Of a DNA stretch of 64,000 nucleotides, positions 47,888 to 60,915 are shown piece by piece. A model generated the notes under the pieces. That model was not told the origin of the DNA, ran no database searches, and saw only the letters and a list, made by a program, of their open reading frames with translations. Positions within the stretch are counted from its first letter, which is position 1. Each line of letters opens with the position of its first letter. Source of the stretch: Steromphala cineraria (lineage: Eukaryota; Mollusca; Gastropoda; Trochida; Trochidae); contig OU744720.1 in NCBI GenBank assembly GCA_916613615.1, positions 70,262,471-70,326,470 of the forward strand, in the 5' to 3' direction. A program made the position numbers and the translations under genes.

Positions 47888-50800
47888 CTGAAAAATATCA
47901 TATAGGTTTTAGATACCAAAAAGAGACACTGGTATTAAATAAGGAACAATTATGAAAATATTCAAAATTACATAGATATGGTCTTTATTTCGCTGGAATA
48001 TATTCTCACCTAAATCACATAATTTCATCATTTTAAGAAACAATCACAATCATCGATATCAAGCATGTGTGCTCATGTGGAGGGAAAACACTTTCTGACA
48101 TTGTCTCTGGTTAATAAATTCATCATATTGTTTAAATTGTTGTACAGGAATAAATACACCATGTTTGGGGATGTCTGCTTCCTAACACTCACAGAAACCA
48201 TGGGTCTTGGGACAAAACTTTCCCCCCATCTGATTACCCAAATGGAAGTACACCATTAAGCTCATAAGTTACTTTTGCTCATTTTCTGCTCAGCAATGGA
48301 GCCACGGTAGAGTGTTAGGTCAAGTCTTTCAAAACGATGACGTTTCCTTTATGAAATGTCTTCTTAAACCTAAATGTTGCAGTCACCGTCATGGCGGGAC
48401 GAGGGATGCCCACCCCTCTCAAGAGAGTTCGAAATTAATGGATTTTAAAAGTTGTTTTTTCTCATTCAAGATAAACGATTACAAATAAGAATTTTACTTC
48501 TGACACCAATATGGCGCATCCCGCCCAAACGAACATCCTGTATCCATCTAGATAACCTGAGCATGAAGATTTAACAAATATGATTTTGGTACTCCACATT
48601 ATTTTCTCAGGGAGTAGCAGTTAAAAGCTAGGATCATCTCTCAAACTAAAGACAATTCCTTACGGTACAACCTTCTCAAGCTACAAATATCAAGTCACTT
48701 GTCAGTTACAAATACCAGCAACTAGTCAAATCGTGTTATGCCTCGTCCCCTCTAACGGCCTGCTTTGCATCGAACGTCTCTACTCCCCTAATTGTCGCAA
48801 TCAAATCAATGTATCTGATAAATCAAAGAGTCAGGTCTTCAGTCTGAAAGAGGGGATCGAATGTCTCAATTGCTTGTCGGATGAAAGTGTAATCAGATTT
48901 ATGGGGCATCTGTTCCTATTAGAATCGCATACAACGACGTCAACTCGACAGAATGACAAAACATTCACATCGAGAAAACATCTCACAAATCAGCGCTGAA
49001 AACGGACAACAATTTGTCTCTTAAAATAATCTGAAATGGATAGGAGTTTCTTGCTGTTTGCCAACTTGCGATATAATCGATTTTGGTTTCCATGGAAACG
49101 ATAATTGACTAAAAACATTCTTCAGACTTTCTAAGTAAAATGCATTTAGAAATTCATCCATAAATCCGAGCTTGAGTTCCAGTCTACCCTTGGGAAGTAT
49201 AAATACTGATTAAATGCATTTTAAAACAAGATATTCCTGGTCCGTTTGCAGAGAGATTCTTCCCTCGTGGCTATAAGCTTGCTTGCCTCTTAGTTTTTAC
49301 TGGTGAATTCTAGAGAAGCTCTTTGGTAATAAAATGATATTGGATCAATTTGGGAACATATCGCATCAATTTAATTAGATATCATCGTTTTAGCAAATTC
49401 ACACATTCCAACAAATATTGCATCATTTTACCAGTAACAAGATTTACCATCATTCTTACAAGCTTTACCATTAACCTAACATGATTTCTCATTTCTCGTT
49501 TCTGAATGTATTCCAACGATGGAATCGTTAAGTATAAATGCAATGTTAAATCAGGAATTTTCATGATTATAACATACACGTCGGAATGCGCCCGCATATA
49601 ATGGAGGTAATTAGTGGCATCACGAGAATGTAAGTTATTAGTTCTAAAGGTGAGGTTGATAAAAGATGCTATTACATGTCTTAAAGGCACTATCGTACGT
49701 TTCATAGGAAACTAAGACTATCTCACGAAAAATAAAATATGAGCAAGATTTTTTTGAATACGATAAAACGAGTTACTAAACGCATACAAGGTCCGATTAG
49801 CTACACAAATCCATTATCTTGCGCAAATGATCAAAGGTGTTTATATATTTTTCTGTGATACTCGATTTTCATTTTACAACGACGGAAAATAGAGCTGAGT
49901 TATGAAAAGGTGTGAACCTCTAAAAATAATTGCATTTACCATAAACTAATATAAATAGGGGAAAATGTGACGAAATAAATTTCCAGAAAAATTAAACTCA
50001 TCTATAACTAATGATAAACCTATATAGGTTCCCTATTAGGCGAAACTCTTTATGTTATGACCTCTGTTCTCTAAGGTTTCAGAAACATAATACAGATCGA
50101 TTCCTCATTTCTATAAATCAATTAATAGTTTAACGAGGCTTCACCTACTTTATTGCTAATAATTGATGAAGGAATTTTAATTGTTGCTTTGGATTGCCAG
50201 AAAATAATTAAAATAAGCTATTTCTTGTTAAGTTCCTCATAAGACATTGATGTCTACTGTGACATTTAAGTTGTGCTAGCTGAATTCATCATTGAATGTT
50301 CGACCTTTCTTCAGAAAAACGTGGCCTATATTAGACATTGTTTTGATTATTTTATTCAAAGTATAAAATTTATGTTATTTAGTCCCTCATACAGCGTATG
50401 AATCGAACGGTAAATTCTCCTTTTTATGATTTTACTTTACAGAATCAGAAATATAGTTATAATGAATGACAATATGCTATTTGTAACAATAACATCTTTG
50501 AAATATTTGAAAACAAATTAAATCAAAGGAACGAATGAGTGTATTCCTCCATGAAATAAATGATTAAATACCTTTAAACGAAATACGATTAACTATTCCA
50601 TTTATGTAAAACACTATACCCAGATTATCCACCGTGAATATTAATTCACCATGGCTGTGAATGATGATCAACATTACCGAATGCAGGACATCATTGTTCA
50701 ACTTATCAAATATGATAAGGACAATTAAAATATTGTTATATTCATAATGAAGAATAAGAACATTTTATTAAATATGTATATGTTAACACGAAAGAACAGA

Positions 50801-53368
50801 ATGTCATTGTTTTGGTAATAAACTTTTTTCAAGTAAATAAAAATAATGCATAAAAGTGTATTCGATGAAGTTTAATATGGACTGACGGACATCAGGGTCG
50901 AGGCTGGATGCGAACACTGAATTTAACTAATCATTTAACTAAAAAATAAAAAAATAAAAACTATTTTCGACGATGAATTCTTGTGAATTAACATTTTCAC
51001 ACATTAAACAGAAGTCATTTTTTGTAATTAACTTGTCTTTCAGTTGAAATACAGGAATAATCAAACGTAAAATTCGTAATATTAACGTTATAAGGCCTGC
51101 TTGATACCAGAGACTTGGCTGGACAGCGCCTTATAACGGGGACCAGATGGTTATAAGCCCCGACTCTCCTGTCTTTGATGTTGTGTAAGTCGCTTAACTT
51201 TAATCCTCCTTAAAGGTTTTATTTTAGAAACACTGAGGATAGGGCGGGTTGACTGTCACGGTAAGTCCAAAGACGTGAAAAATCGTGTTAAGATTGGTCA
51301 CGCCAGAGCGAAATGATCATTTATCAAGCTTAATATTTTGAAAGCATTAACTACAGGGTAAATGTTTTGTTTTTGTTCACATCAAATATGTGAAAAAATA
51401 AATTTGTAAAGAAGGAATTTTTTATGTTTTTTTTATTGCAATTGCAATGTAACAAAAGCCAGATATGGATCTCGCATCTTTATGAACAAATAGTCCTATA
51501 GTCTAAAACCACGAAAAATATAAGACAGCGGAAATCTATGTTAAAGGGGACAGTATGTTTTTAAGTAGCTATTAGAGTTTTTTTGCCCATTTGAGTGCGA
51601 TTGCGCACCTTCACGCTATAACCTGCCATATCAATACATCACTACAAACTGGGTGCTGTCTAGCGGCCATTCTGTAGGCCAATCTCGCATTTATAGTCTC
51701 GTTTCATAATCTCCAGTAATGTATCTCAATTCTCTATTATCTTCAATCATGGTATTCTGTCGGTGTGTAATAGTCCACAAATTAACCCTTTTACTCGTGG
51801 AATGAGCGCCGATCCTCTAACGTCCCTTCTGCATATCGACAGTTCAACACTAATCACGCCAATTATCCGCCATGTCACAAAAATAGTTCCATTTCAAATC
51901 TCGGCAAATCACACGAGAAAAGGACGTCACTCTCTTGTCTGAACACTGCTTTCAGAAAAAATAGTCCGAAGTTTCCTTCACCTAAATTTCTTTTGTAGTT
52001 TCAGTTAGAAAAAAACCCTGACGAATGCATGTTCTGCCACTTCCATTTGAATGATCAAATATCTAGCGGTAACCACTCAAAGTCGGTGATAAAAACAAGT
52101 CACAACATTCAGTAACACGCTCTTCACTCGAAAACATCTCTAAGAGACAAGGTATTTTTTAAAGGCGACATGCCAAGAAATGTTCTGCAATAATCCTAAT
52201 AGACAGGGGAACAAATCTCGGGGATTCACTCAAAGTTAAATTGACGTGGTATTAGCAAGAGAGGGAATTATGAAATGGGATTTCTTTTATCGTACTTCAA
52301 AATTAATTTAGAAGATGTCAACTTTTCAATTTCAATAACAAAACTTGAATTTCAATTTCATTTACATTTCACTTAAAATTTGAAAATGGCTTCCACTTGT
52401 AATTATGGAAATTTCCAGAATGACATGTATCATAAGATACAAGTTTTAAACAGAAAAATACGTCATAAATATAAGTAGAGTTCGAGATCTTTATTTTTTC
52501 TGTACAAAAGATGCAAAGTAAATTCCCGTCTTACGTATCTTATTCACATCTTTTTTCCTTTCTCATTGATTAAAAACAAAAGTTATTTTCTAAGTTCGTT
52601 ATTCAAGAACTCCGTTTAAAAGATGATTTGCAATCATAACCAAATAACAATCTAAACGAAACAAGATATGAAACAACTTCCATCAGTGCAAAAGGACAAG
52701 TGAAAATATTCTCATTAACCTAAAACAAGAGAAGTTGTGTGATGGCAAATTACATTTCTTATTATTTGTACAATTCGATTTTCTATTTGCTCGCACGGAC
52801 ACTTGCTACTAATGTGTACATTTCGTCAAGGTGCACGCAATCCTCGTGCTACACTGCACGTGATGGCGCTCCATTTGGTACCGCTGCGCATGCTCACGCT
52901 TTGCACGAAGTTCTTCACTTAGTAAAGAGCTCATCGATTGGTCGAACTTCAAACAATTCTTGTTAACTATGCAGGGTGCCGGGCCCTGACAGTGCTCGTG
53001 TAACGATTGTATTGACTAATTGCAAAGTTCAGGAGGGAGCACATTGTTTGAAATTACGCGCTTGACACAGCAGCTGTCAAACATGTGGAGTCCTGGGGTT
53101 GGTCTCTTTGATAAAACCGCATTTCGATTTGAAATCTCTGGAGCAATTGAACTTGTATCAAATATTTAAACTGCAATGACATATTCAAATTCTCTTTTGA
53201 ACTTCAAAATTGAATTTGAGTTGTAAGGTTGTGTCAGTACAACATTAAACAGAAGCAGAATCTAGTTTCAGCAGAGACCATTTAAGATGTCTTCAATGGT
53301 CTCTGGTTTCAGAGGGCGCTCAACATGCTAAATTCTCCCTTTTAACGAAAAAGATTGTCTGCAAAATT

Positions 53369-53670
53369 CCATTCTCTCCCCACAGAGGCAGTTCAAGTTA
53401 TGCTGATTTAGCCTCTGTTCTATTACGCCGAAATCCATTTGAATTTCTTTATCAAATGACAACGCTTCTCGCATAGAAAGGGTGGTTCATATCACAATGC
53501 TTTTGCCTTGATTCAGTAGCCAAAATGATGATTTAAGAACAGCGTCGCTGATTGCACAACTAACTTTGATTGCTTCTAATCAGGCATCTCCCATTTTATC
53601 CCACAAAGTCGGCGTAATAAAACATAGGCTAAATCAACTTGACTTGATCTGCCTCTGTGGGGAGAGAATG
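53369..53670. mobile_element. hAT-like MITE, complete copy (302 bp)
   Basis: Termini CCATTCTCTCCCCACAGAGG and its reverse complement (ending in GGAGAGAATG) form TIRs that stay similar over about 60 bp. GCAAAATT (53361-53368) and GCAAAATG (53671-53678) flank the ends, a 7-of-8 match that fits an 8-bp hAT-type target duplication. There is no coding content. A second, truncated copy in opposite orientation lies at 36091-36320. Confidence 0.85.
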
Positions 53671-55651
53671 GCAAAATGCAAACAAATCTAAATTATTTAA
53701 AAGTTTCGTAGCCTTTGCAATCTAAACATATAGCTTACATGTCCGAATGCATGCGATTTCTGATTTTTGATAGCACCATCAACGGTATCAAAATTCCACG
53801 CTAAGGGATTTGACTAGAAATGAGAAATTGCACTCCTGTAACAGAAATTACGTAGAAGACACGACTTGCGTAACCTCAGTGTACATAACAAAACGCCTCA
53901 CATATTTCATACCTAAACAAAAAGGTTTAGGACCACTAATCACTGTTAATCACAGAAATATTTTTGAGTTTTTTTATTATATTAATTATGGCCAATTCCC
54001 CACGGCTAACGTCCTCAACTCTTCTGTTTGTAGAATACAGCGGTGTGTAGAAATCATTAAATCATTAATTTAAGTCTACATTTTCAAAGCTTTTCGTTTG
54101 GAATCAAGTTCTCCGGTTTGCAACTTTGTAATTATATAACAACGGCAAGATACGCATGTGACATCTTCGTAAATCAACGTCGAATTTTGAAAGAAAAATC
54201 GATAATAACATTTCCGCGAAAAATAAAAACTTCTTCTAACTAAGATTGAAGCAATTCCTGAGATAGTTAAGACAATCAAATTGCTACCTTAGAAGTGTTC
54301 GATATTCAAATGTCGTGGGACTTGAAAGTATTGGTTTCGGAGAGCCCGACCAAATTACCATTAAAGATTAAAAGTGTCAACTAGAGTGAAGCAACAGGCT
54401 TTATTGTGAACGAAAACTAAATTCATTTTTAACCTAATTGTCAAGATGGGAGATAATGGCTTTTAAAATTGTTAATTGATCCCATTGGTTCGTGTCTTGA
54501 AAAAATTGTATGACATGTTAAATACAGAAAGGAAACTTAAATTTTTAAAGGGATTATTTTTACTAAAAGCATAGCTTCTAGTAATTATTATCTCAATTTT
54601 TTATACACTAGAAAAGAATAAAATAAGGAGATAATGAAATTGACTAAAGAGTTTTGGCTCCAAATACAGCAGAATATTAGAGGTGAAACCACAATTTTTC
54701 CAATGGATATCACATAAATTAGGTAATTTAGCCTTTTCATTTATCGATATGCATTTTCCTTACCTTTTCTATAATCTTAAACTTTATCTTAGTGAATGCT
54801 AATCACTAGGAAGGTTAAGATTCTAATACAAAGTTTAGTCCAAGGTTGTGTGATCCAACAGTGACCACTGAAAACTTGTAGAATTAGTAAGGAAACATTT
54901 CTAACTTTTAGTTCAACGAAAGTTGTACTTGAGGTCAATTAAAGTTCAGTTATACACTGACCTGAAACATATGATCTTTGTTCTTAATCGTTAATTTCCG
55001 AGATTTTGTAAAGAACTACTTTTTTATACTTGTTTAACTTGATGCATAAAATTAGCCCGGTAAGAGTAGGAAGTTAAACAAAAGTTAGCGTAGGATTATA
55101 CGTTTTGAGCTGTGTTGAGAACGGGTTACATAAGTGGAATATTGCTGGCATACTCATTTTACTGAGGTGGGAGAATATCTAACTATAAGTTATTCTCGTC
55201 ATAAAGGGATGAGACTGCTCTACACTGTAGAATAGGAACTTTTCATCAGGCAAATCTATACTGAATTTATCCGCCCCTGATTTGTGTAAGCCAATAAAAT
55301 TGCTACGTCGATCGGATCTGTTGTCTCTTGTAAGGCACCTGACAACACGCTTTGGTTTTGTTTTTAGAAAATTGACTTGCATACAATTCATGTTTTAGCA
55401 CACTTTGTGTTCTCAGGCAGCCAGATAGCAATGTTTTTCTTTGAAATCCAAATCTGTCTCTGAGCATGCGCTTTCACACAGAAACGTCTTTCCACTATCT
55501 CACGTCAAGCTCATTCATTCGGCTATGTTTAAAACAAGAATAAAGGGTGGATAATTTCAGTACAGATTTCCCCGATGAAAAGTCCAAGGGGTGATATAGT
55601 GTAGGGCATCGGAATTTTCTAACCTTCGGAACCAGGTAAAAGACGATGAGT

Positions 55652-55786
55652 CACAGGTACCCGATATAGTTAATAAAATGAAGGTAAAACGAGGGTAAGA
55701 AAGACTCGTCCCCTCTATGAAATGGAGTACGGGTCTTTCTTACCCACGTTTTACCTACATTTTATTTACAATATCGGGTTCCTGTG
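55652..55786. mobile_element. Foldback element, 135 bp
   Basis: CACAGGTACCCGATATAGTT... on the left pairs with ...ATATCGGGTTCCTGTG on the right, and inner parts GGTAAAACGAGGGTAAGAAA and TTTCTTACCCACGTTTTACC also pair, leaving a short loop near GAAATGGAG. The right arm recurs alone at 28481-28547. Confidence 0.85.
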
Positions 55787-55815
55787 CGATGAGTAGAGGT
55801 GAGAATGTGATACAA

Positions 55816-55863
55816 AGTTGAAATATTGCTGACATCACGTTAAACCCCACTCACTCACTGAGA
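55816..55863 (+). repeat. Interspersed TGAAATATTGC...CTCACTCACT motif, copy 3
   Basis: TTGAAATATTGCTGACATCA then CGTTAAACCCCACTCACTCA. It lies between the foldback element and the Ig2 second-half exon of IgSF-A, only about 20 bp from that exon's donor. Confidence 0.65.
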
Positions 55864-55884
55864 TGCGAACTAAATCTTCCTTAC

Positions 55885-55974
55885 CTCGCAACACTACCTC
55901 GGTGCTAAGGTTTCCCTGTACAACGCCATCTCGTGGTTTGAGGTGACACTCGTATTGTCCGCTGTCTGCTAGAG
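55885..55974 (-). CDS. IgSF-A, exon for second half of Ig domain 2
   Basis: A 90-bp exon, too short for simple ORF lists, phase 1 at both ends (acceptor TATTTGCAG, donor GTAAGG). Joined to the previous exon it reads KNA-SLADSGQYECHLKPRD then GVVQGNLSTEVVLR. It supplies the classic D-S-G-Q-Y-E-C strand that the upstream half-domain lacks, which is strong evidence for the splice model. Contains an N-L-S sequon. The equivalent exon of IgSF-B was not found and should lie left of the window. Confidence 0.9.
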
Positions 55975-57216
55975 CTGCAAATATAACATTATCCATTACA
56001 CTATCTAAAAACACACCAGCATACGGTTTTGTTTGACTAAGATAAGGCTAATCAATCTTTCATCAAGCACCGATTCTTGTGACATACCAGTTGGCGGAGG
56101 AGAATTATTACTGGACGTCTCTTGTATGTTTAACCTTAGTATTGTCTTCAATGACAAGTTCTTGCCATTAAATAGTTTTAATAGGATTTTTGGTTTGACA
56201 ACACTCGTATAGCAGTTTAACTAACAAGCGTATACCACATTTCCTCGAAGGCTATCCGGCTTGGGCAACAACACATATCGTACTCAAACACAACATACAA
56301 ATATAAGACAACCAACCGGTTGTCGATCAGAACTCTGGGTATATGGGAGTGATGGACGAAATAAAACCATGGTGTCGTATCTGAGGAAATACGGTAACCT
56401 TTAAGTTTGATCTACCACTTAACTAGTTGTACATGAAAAACAACGCGCTTTGAACTTGGCGAACTACTGAACTATATTCAGAATAGAGACTGAAGCGACA
56501 AGAGTCTTTAAGGCTAGTTCATAAGTAGCATAACCTCTGGTAACAAACTCTATTTCAAACAATGACCTTAATCTACTTCCACCTTCAGGTCAGGTCAGGT
56601 CATCGCATGCAGAGTTACAGGTCATAATTACCTACTATGGTGCAATATATGTCATCTGACACCAATTACGTGTTGTGACTCACTTATAAACAATACGTCC
56701 TGTAATCTTTTTAATCATAACCACTTCCTCCTCATATTCTCATTTAAATCATTTCACTCGAGTGTTTCTTCTCAAACACATACTTCATTTCAATGAAGTT
56801 CTCCTTCTCAATAGCAAATCGTGAAACAGAGTTCCCACAAAAGACATATTTCATTAAAAAATTGCATTTACTTCCTTAATATGATATAATATGATTAGCG
56901 ATGTACTGACCACAGTGTACAATTTCCTGTATATAAGCTTAGAAAACTATGTTACTAATCGATCTACCTCTTGTCTCATAAAAATGAAATATTAGCATTT
57001 TATTCTTAAATGAAATGTTAATTAAAATGTAACTTTTTAGTTTTAAAAGAGAAAGGAGCCCGTTATTCGTATTCAGCTTGAAGGAACAGTGATCTAGACT
57101 TACGAAAATAATGTAGACTTGCGTGGGTCTTTACAATACTTTGTTTCAGGGATGTTTGACAGACTAATTAAATATGTATTCCAATTGTTTTTTGTAACTC
57201 ATGTTGCAGTACTCAC
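55975..57216 (-). other. Intron within Ig domain 2 of IgSF-A
   Basis: A 1.2-kb phase-1 intron, donor GTGAGT, splitting the Ig domain just before the F strand. A short GGTCAGGTCAGGTCA repeat lies at about 56586-56600. Nothing else recognised. Confidence 0.75.
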
Positions 57217-57399
57217 AAGCATTTTTAATTTTTAAAGTTGTATTCCTGGATTCCAAGGCTATTCTTTCAGATAAATCCTTTAGTTGAGCCAGTGATGTTA
57301 GATTCTTGGTCCAGATGACGTCAACATCGGAAGTTGCAGGGTCGCACTGAAGGCTGATAATGCCGCCTGGGTCAGTGATCACGTGACTTCCGGTTAGAA
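57217..57399 (-). CDS. IgSF-A, exon for first half of Ig domain 2
   Basis: A 183-bp exon, phase 1 at both ends (acceptor CCTTTCCGCAG, donor GTGAGT). Translation: VLTGSHVITDPGG, the first core cysteine in ISLQCDP, the core tryptophan in DVIWTKN, and E-strand NTTLKIKNA. Two sequons (N-L-T, N-T-T). It ends at the same structural point as the IgSF-B exon 4236-4421, and both share C-D-P and V-I-W-x-K, so these are paralogous exons. The next exon (55885-55974) completes the domain. Confidence 0.9.
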
Positions 57400-58187
57400 C
57401 TGCGGAAAGGTCAATAAAAGTTTATTGAAAAGTGAACTTGAGGTCAACATGTTGACAATAGGTCAGCAAAGCACAATCACGTTTAGTATCTAATGGACCG
57501 AACGACCACCAGGTGACGTCATGGTTCACGGTCGAAGATTGGAGGCGTAAAAACACGCATCATGCACAAATTTAGGTTGAACATCAATATTCTAACTGCC
57601 TTGTCCTTTTTTATTTTAAATTAAACGATATAAGAGAAAACTTTAGGTGCTATTTCGATCTTGAGTTTGTATTAAATTGTAAATAGGTTATGAAAGAATG
57701 TTTACATAACAATTGCACAATATAAGCACGTGTCCTGTATAACATGGTGACCGGAAGTGGGATAATGGTGTACTTAAAAGGAAAATGAACATAACTCTAT
57801 TGTGGAACCTTGATAACCTTGTATATACATTATACAGTGTGGAAACCCTAGATTGGGACCTTGGTTATCATTATGCATTTTAAATCAGTTTCAAGTGAAT
57901 ATTTCATAACGACTTCACATTCTGCAAAGGTCGAGTATGCAGAAAAATTCAGATATGTGCAGTCAGGAGAAAGGGAGTGGGTTTAAACAAGATTGAAATA
58001 GCATTGATTAGTAAATACGTCACTGTAAAATGATTTATCAATATATCTCTTAGCACACTCGTTTCAAGTTGATGTAATCATATTGGAACATTTAGCATCC
58101 GTTTGAAACATAACACATTATTCATAGCAAAAATAGAAACATTTCCTTGAATGATTGATGAGAAAAATGTATGACGTCATAACTCAC
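57400..58187 (-). other. Intron of IgSF-A between Ig1 and Ig2
   Basis: A 788-bp phase-1 intron with donor GTGAGT and a pyrimidine-rich acceptor. AT-rich, no repeat recognised. Confidence 0.8.
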
Positions 58188-58490
58188 CTCGCAACACTTT
58201 AACCGTGACGCCTTTAGAATGGTCACCGGAATCACAGGAATATCGTCCAGAGTCTCGCAATTGCACGTTATCTCGCGTCATCGTGATGTTGGTGACCACC
58301 TTCATCTGTCCTTGCACCACCTTGGCGGTTCTAAAGGTGTGGAGGACGTGCTCATCATCAGAGAGGGGTATCCCGTCCTTCATCCACTTCGCACGTCCGT
58401 TGTTTCCCACGTGCACACAGTTCAACTTGAGCTTGCCGTGCTCCTTTAGGTATAGAGGTCGACTTGGACTGATTGATAGGCTTCCCTCAC
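58188..58490 (-). CDS. IgSF-A, Ig domain 1 exon
   Basis: A complete Ig domain in a 303-bp exon, phase 1 at both ends (acceptor TATTTCACAG, donor GTGAGT). The translation begins GEGSLSISPSRPLYLKEHG, has the first core cysteine in KLNCVHV, the core tryptophan in AKWMKDG, an N-I-T sequon, and the second core cysteine in LRDSGRYSC, ending VTVKVLR. Unlike the IgSF-B Ig1 it keeps all core residues. The exon size is identical to IgSF-B Ig1 (303 bp). The phase-1 acceptor predicts a preceding signal-peptide exon as in IgSF-B. I found none between here and 64000, so it probably lies further right. The open frame extends upstream to 58641 only through intron sequence. Confidence 0.9.
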
Positions 58491-58814
58491 CTGTGAAATA
58501 CAAAAATATGATATCAATTTTGACATCTTCAAGAACAGGTTTTACAAAAAGGAAAAAAAAACAGGTTTTGCTATCCCATATCTTTGACTCACAGCACTTT
58601 GCAAATATTGCGTTAAAATGATTCCAGATATAGCTTATCATACATTGGCGACGTTTTGGTAAAGATAATTATATTCTCACGACAAAGAAAGAGTATGGAT
58701 ACACTATCTTGGAGTATGTATTCGACACGAATTTCAATGTTCCAATTACAACGTTAGATGTTCATTGAAGCTTTTCAAATCTGCCATTGGCAGATCTTTT
58801 ATGTCTGCCAATGA

Positions 58815-58860
58815 TACTGGCTGAAATATTGCCGAAGAAGCGTTAAAAATAACCCGCTAA
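58815..58860 (+). repeat. Interspersed CTGAAATATTGC motif, copy 4, beside a palindrome
   Basis: GGCTGAAATATTGCCGAAGA then AGCGTTAAAAATAACCCGCT, a diverged member of the family seen at 11.9, 29.0 and 55.8 kb. It is preceded at about 58783-58797 by the perfect palindrome TCTGCCATTGGCAGA and a further TCTGCCAATG. Confidence 0.55.
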
Positions 58861-60749
58861 CCAGAAAACATTTGTCCCTCATGTTCAATGCACGATATCA
58901 TACATAGAATATTTCATTTATGCCTTCTGTATACCAAGATGGATTCTTAATTATTTGTAATTGAATTTCGAATTGTCCTATGATACAAAGAAGATGTGTA
59001 AGAACATGCTATTATAACTGAATACAACCAAACATTGCTGTACTAGATTATACTTTTAAAAATACAAAACAATTTAATGCATATTTGCGCATGCTGTATG
59101 TGGTCTAATCTCTACTCTAATTTCTAATTCTAAATCTAGTTTCTACTCTTTATATTGTTCTCTTATCCAAGATGGAAAGTCTTTTCTTTTATAATTAACA
59201 GAATAATTACAAAACAGTAAGAGGTAAATCAATGATTACGCTTTTGATCCAAAGATTAACAAATGTATTCTAGGATCATTAAAGCTGATAATGCAAAATC
59301 AAATCGTGATGAAAATGTATTGAAATAGATTAGAAAAATCTAGTCCAAAAATAAGACAAAATAAGTCCACATGAGTTCAAATAAAGTCTAAGAAATATGT
59401 AATAATGAGGTGTAGTGTTTTCTAATCGCTATATCACTTGTGTTGTTATTTTATATCTGCTCTATCAGAGGCTATTGCGTCATGTATCTAGGCGTAAAAT
59501 ATGTTTGTCAAAATTAATTCCTTAAATCTTATATTGTCCCAAAAAGGAGTTACATTTTAAATTGACTTAGTTCTTGCGAGGTTATTCTGAGGTCAAATTT
59601 AATTAATTGCAGTCTGTGTGTTGGACTAACATGGATCCTAATGAGAAGAAAACGTTATGGAACAACTTGACCTCTTTAGTGTTGATTGGATCGTTTACAT
59701 ACAGTTGATTGGGTGTAATGACACACTGCTGATAAGCTAATTACTACTTAGATTGTGGCACACTGTTCGCTTATTGAGATCCTATTCACTTCAATCAACG
59801 TGCATTTCTTATAAAAATCATACCTAATGACTTTCATTTCTATTTTTAAGGCAATATAGATAAACATGTGACAACCGTATATAAAATGCAGCAATTATTT
59901 GTACAGGTAAAGGTTAGACACGAACGTATGGGGTGTAACGATTTCCAATCTCATTTAAATCAAATCAAATCTATTGCTCCATAGGATTGGGGTCGGTTTA
60001 CTTTTGCACTTCAGTCAAACGGCGAACACAGAAGATAGCTATGGCGACAATATGACATTTAAGGAATTGCATTTTGCGGAAGATTAAAAGTCACACACCT
60101 GATACGACTTCTGTGCAGCAGATTTAAATTAAATTGATTATCTAATATGTATTGTAAATTATTATTGTGGAAGTCATAATTGGAGCAACAAAACACAGAT
60201 TACTATTGTAACGTGTGCGTTGAATCCTGCTAGTGTTTGCAGGGATTTAAATAATACTGCAATGATCTAACAAGTGCTTTAAAACCTTACAGTTTTAAAA
60301 CATTTCAAGTAAACAATGTTGAAAACTTGTGTTTTGAGTTTAACTCTCCATCCGTGCTCGACCGAATTGGTCACTGAACAGCCAAAAGATGGAATCAGAA
60401 GGGAGCTATAAACGCTTACGAAACATTGACCTATTTAACAACCTGATGAAACAATGCTGATATTATTCTTACATTATCCTAATACGTTGACATTATCACG
60501 TGCAGGTCCAACTATGATAGTGACTAGTCATGTTTCAAGACTTAAGTACCATCTCAATTACCAATTTCACTGTATTTTAACACTGGAGTTTCTAATTCAG
60601 GCTAATGCAATGATATAGTGAGCTATTTCTTACTGACAACATATCATTAAAACGCAATCTACATAAGGAAATTTGACGGAAACGTGAGTGCATCTCAATA
60701 CAACCACTTAATATGAAGGACTCCAGTGACTGGCCATTTCTCACAAACG

Positions 60750-60915
60750 CAGAAGGTTTATGGAAATCAAGATCACTTTAGCAAATGCTTAGCATTCTAT
60801 TCTAAAGGTTAAAGCAAAACCATTTAACATAAGCTCAGAAGGTTTATGGAAATCAAGCACACTTTAGCAAATATAACGACACTGCTTCGCATCCTAATCT
60901 AACGGTTATAGCCAT
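60750..60915. repeat. 86-bp tandem duplication
   Basis: CAGAAGGTTTATGGAAATCA starts at 60750 and again at 60836. The two copies stay alignable for about 80 bp with diverged second halves. Confidence 0.8.

Larger units (their letters stand above)
47888..55884 (-). other. Last intron of IgSF-A (8 kb)
   Basis: Phase-1 intron from GTAAGG (55884) to TTTTTCAG. It contains the hAT-like MITE at 53369-53670, the foldback at 55652-55786 and the gastropod-type motif at 55816-55863. I saw no further Ig exon in it, but a short one could be missed. The remaining sequence is AT-rich and featureless. Confidence 0.7.

Noticed and set aside
58205..58621. 138-codon plus-strand frame over the IgSF-A Ig1 exon (and similar shadows at 4225-4483 and 47596-47955)
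   Set aside because: Antisense shadows of real minus-strand Ig exons, which have the Ig motifs and splice sites.
60060..60130. Minus-strand frame ending E-V-V-S before GTGTGTG donor
   Set aside because: In-frame TAA upstream and no ATG; the donor is weak.
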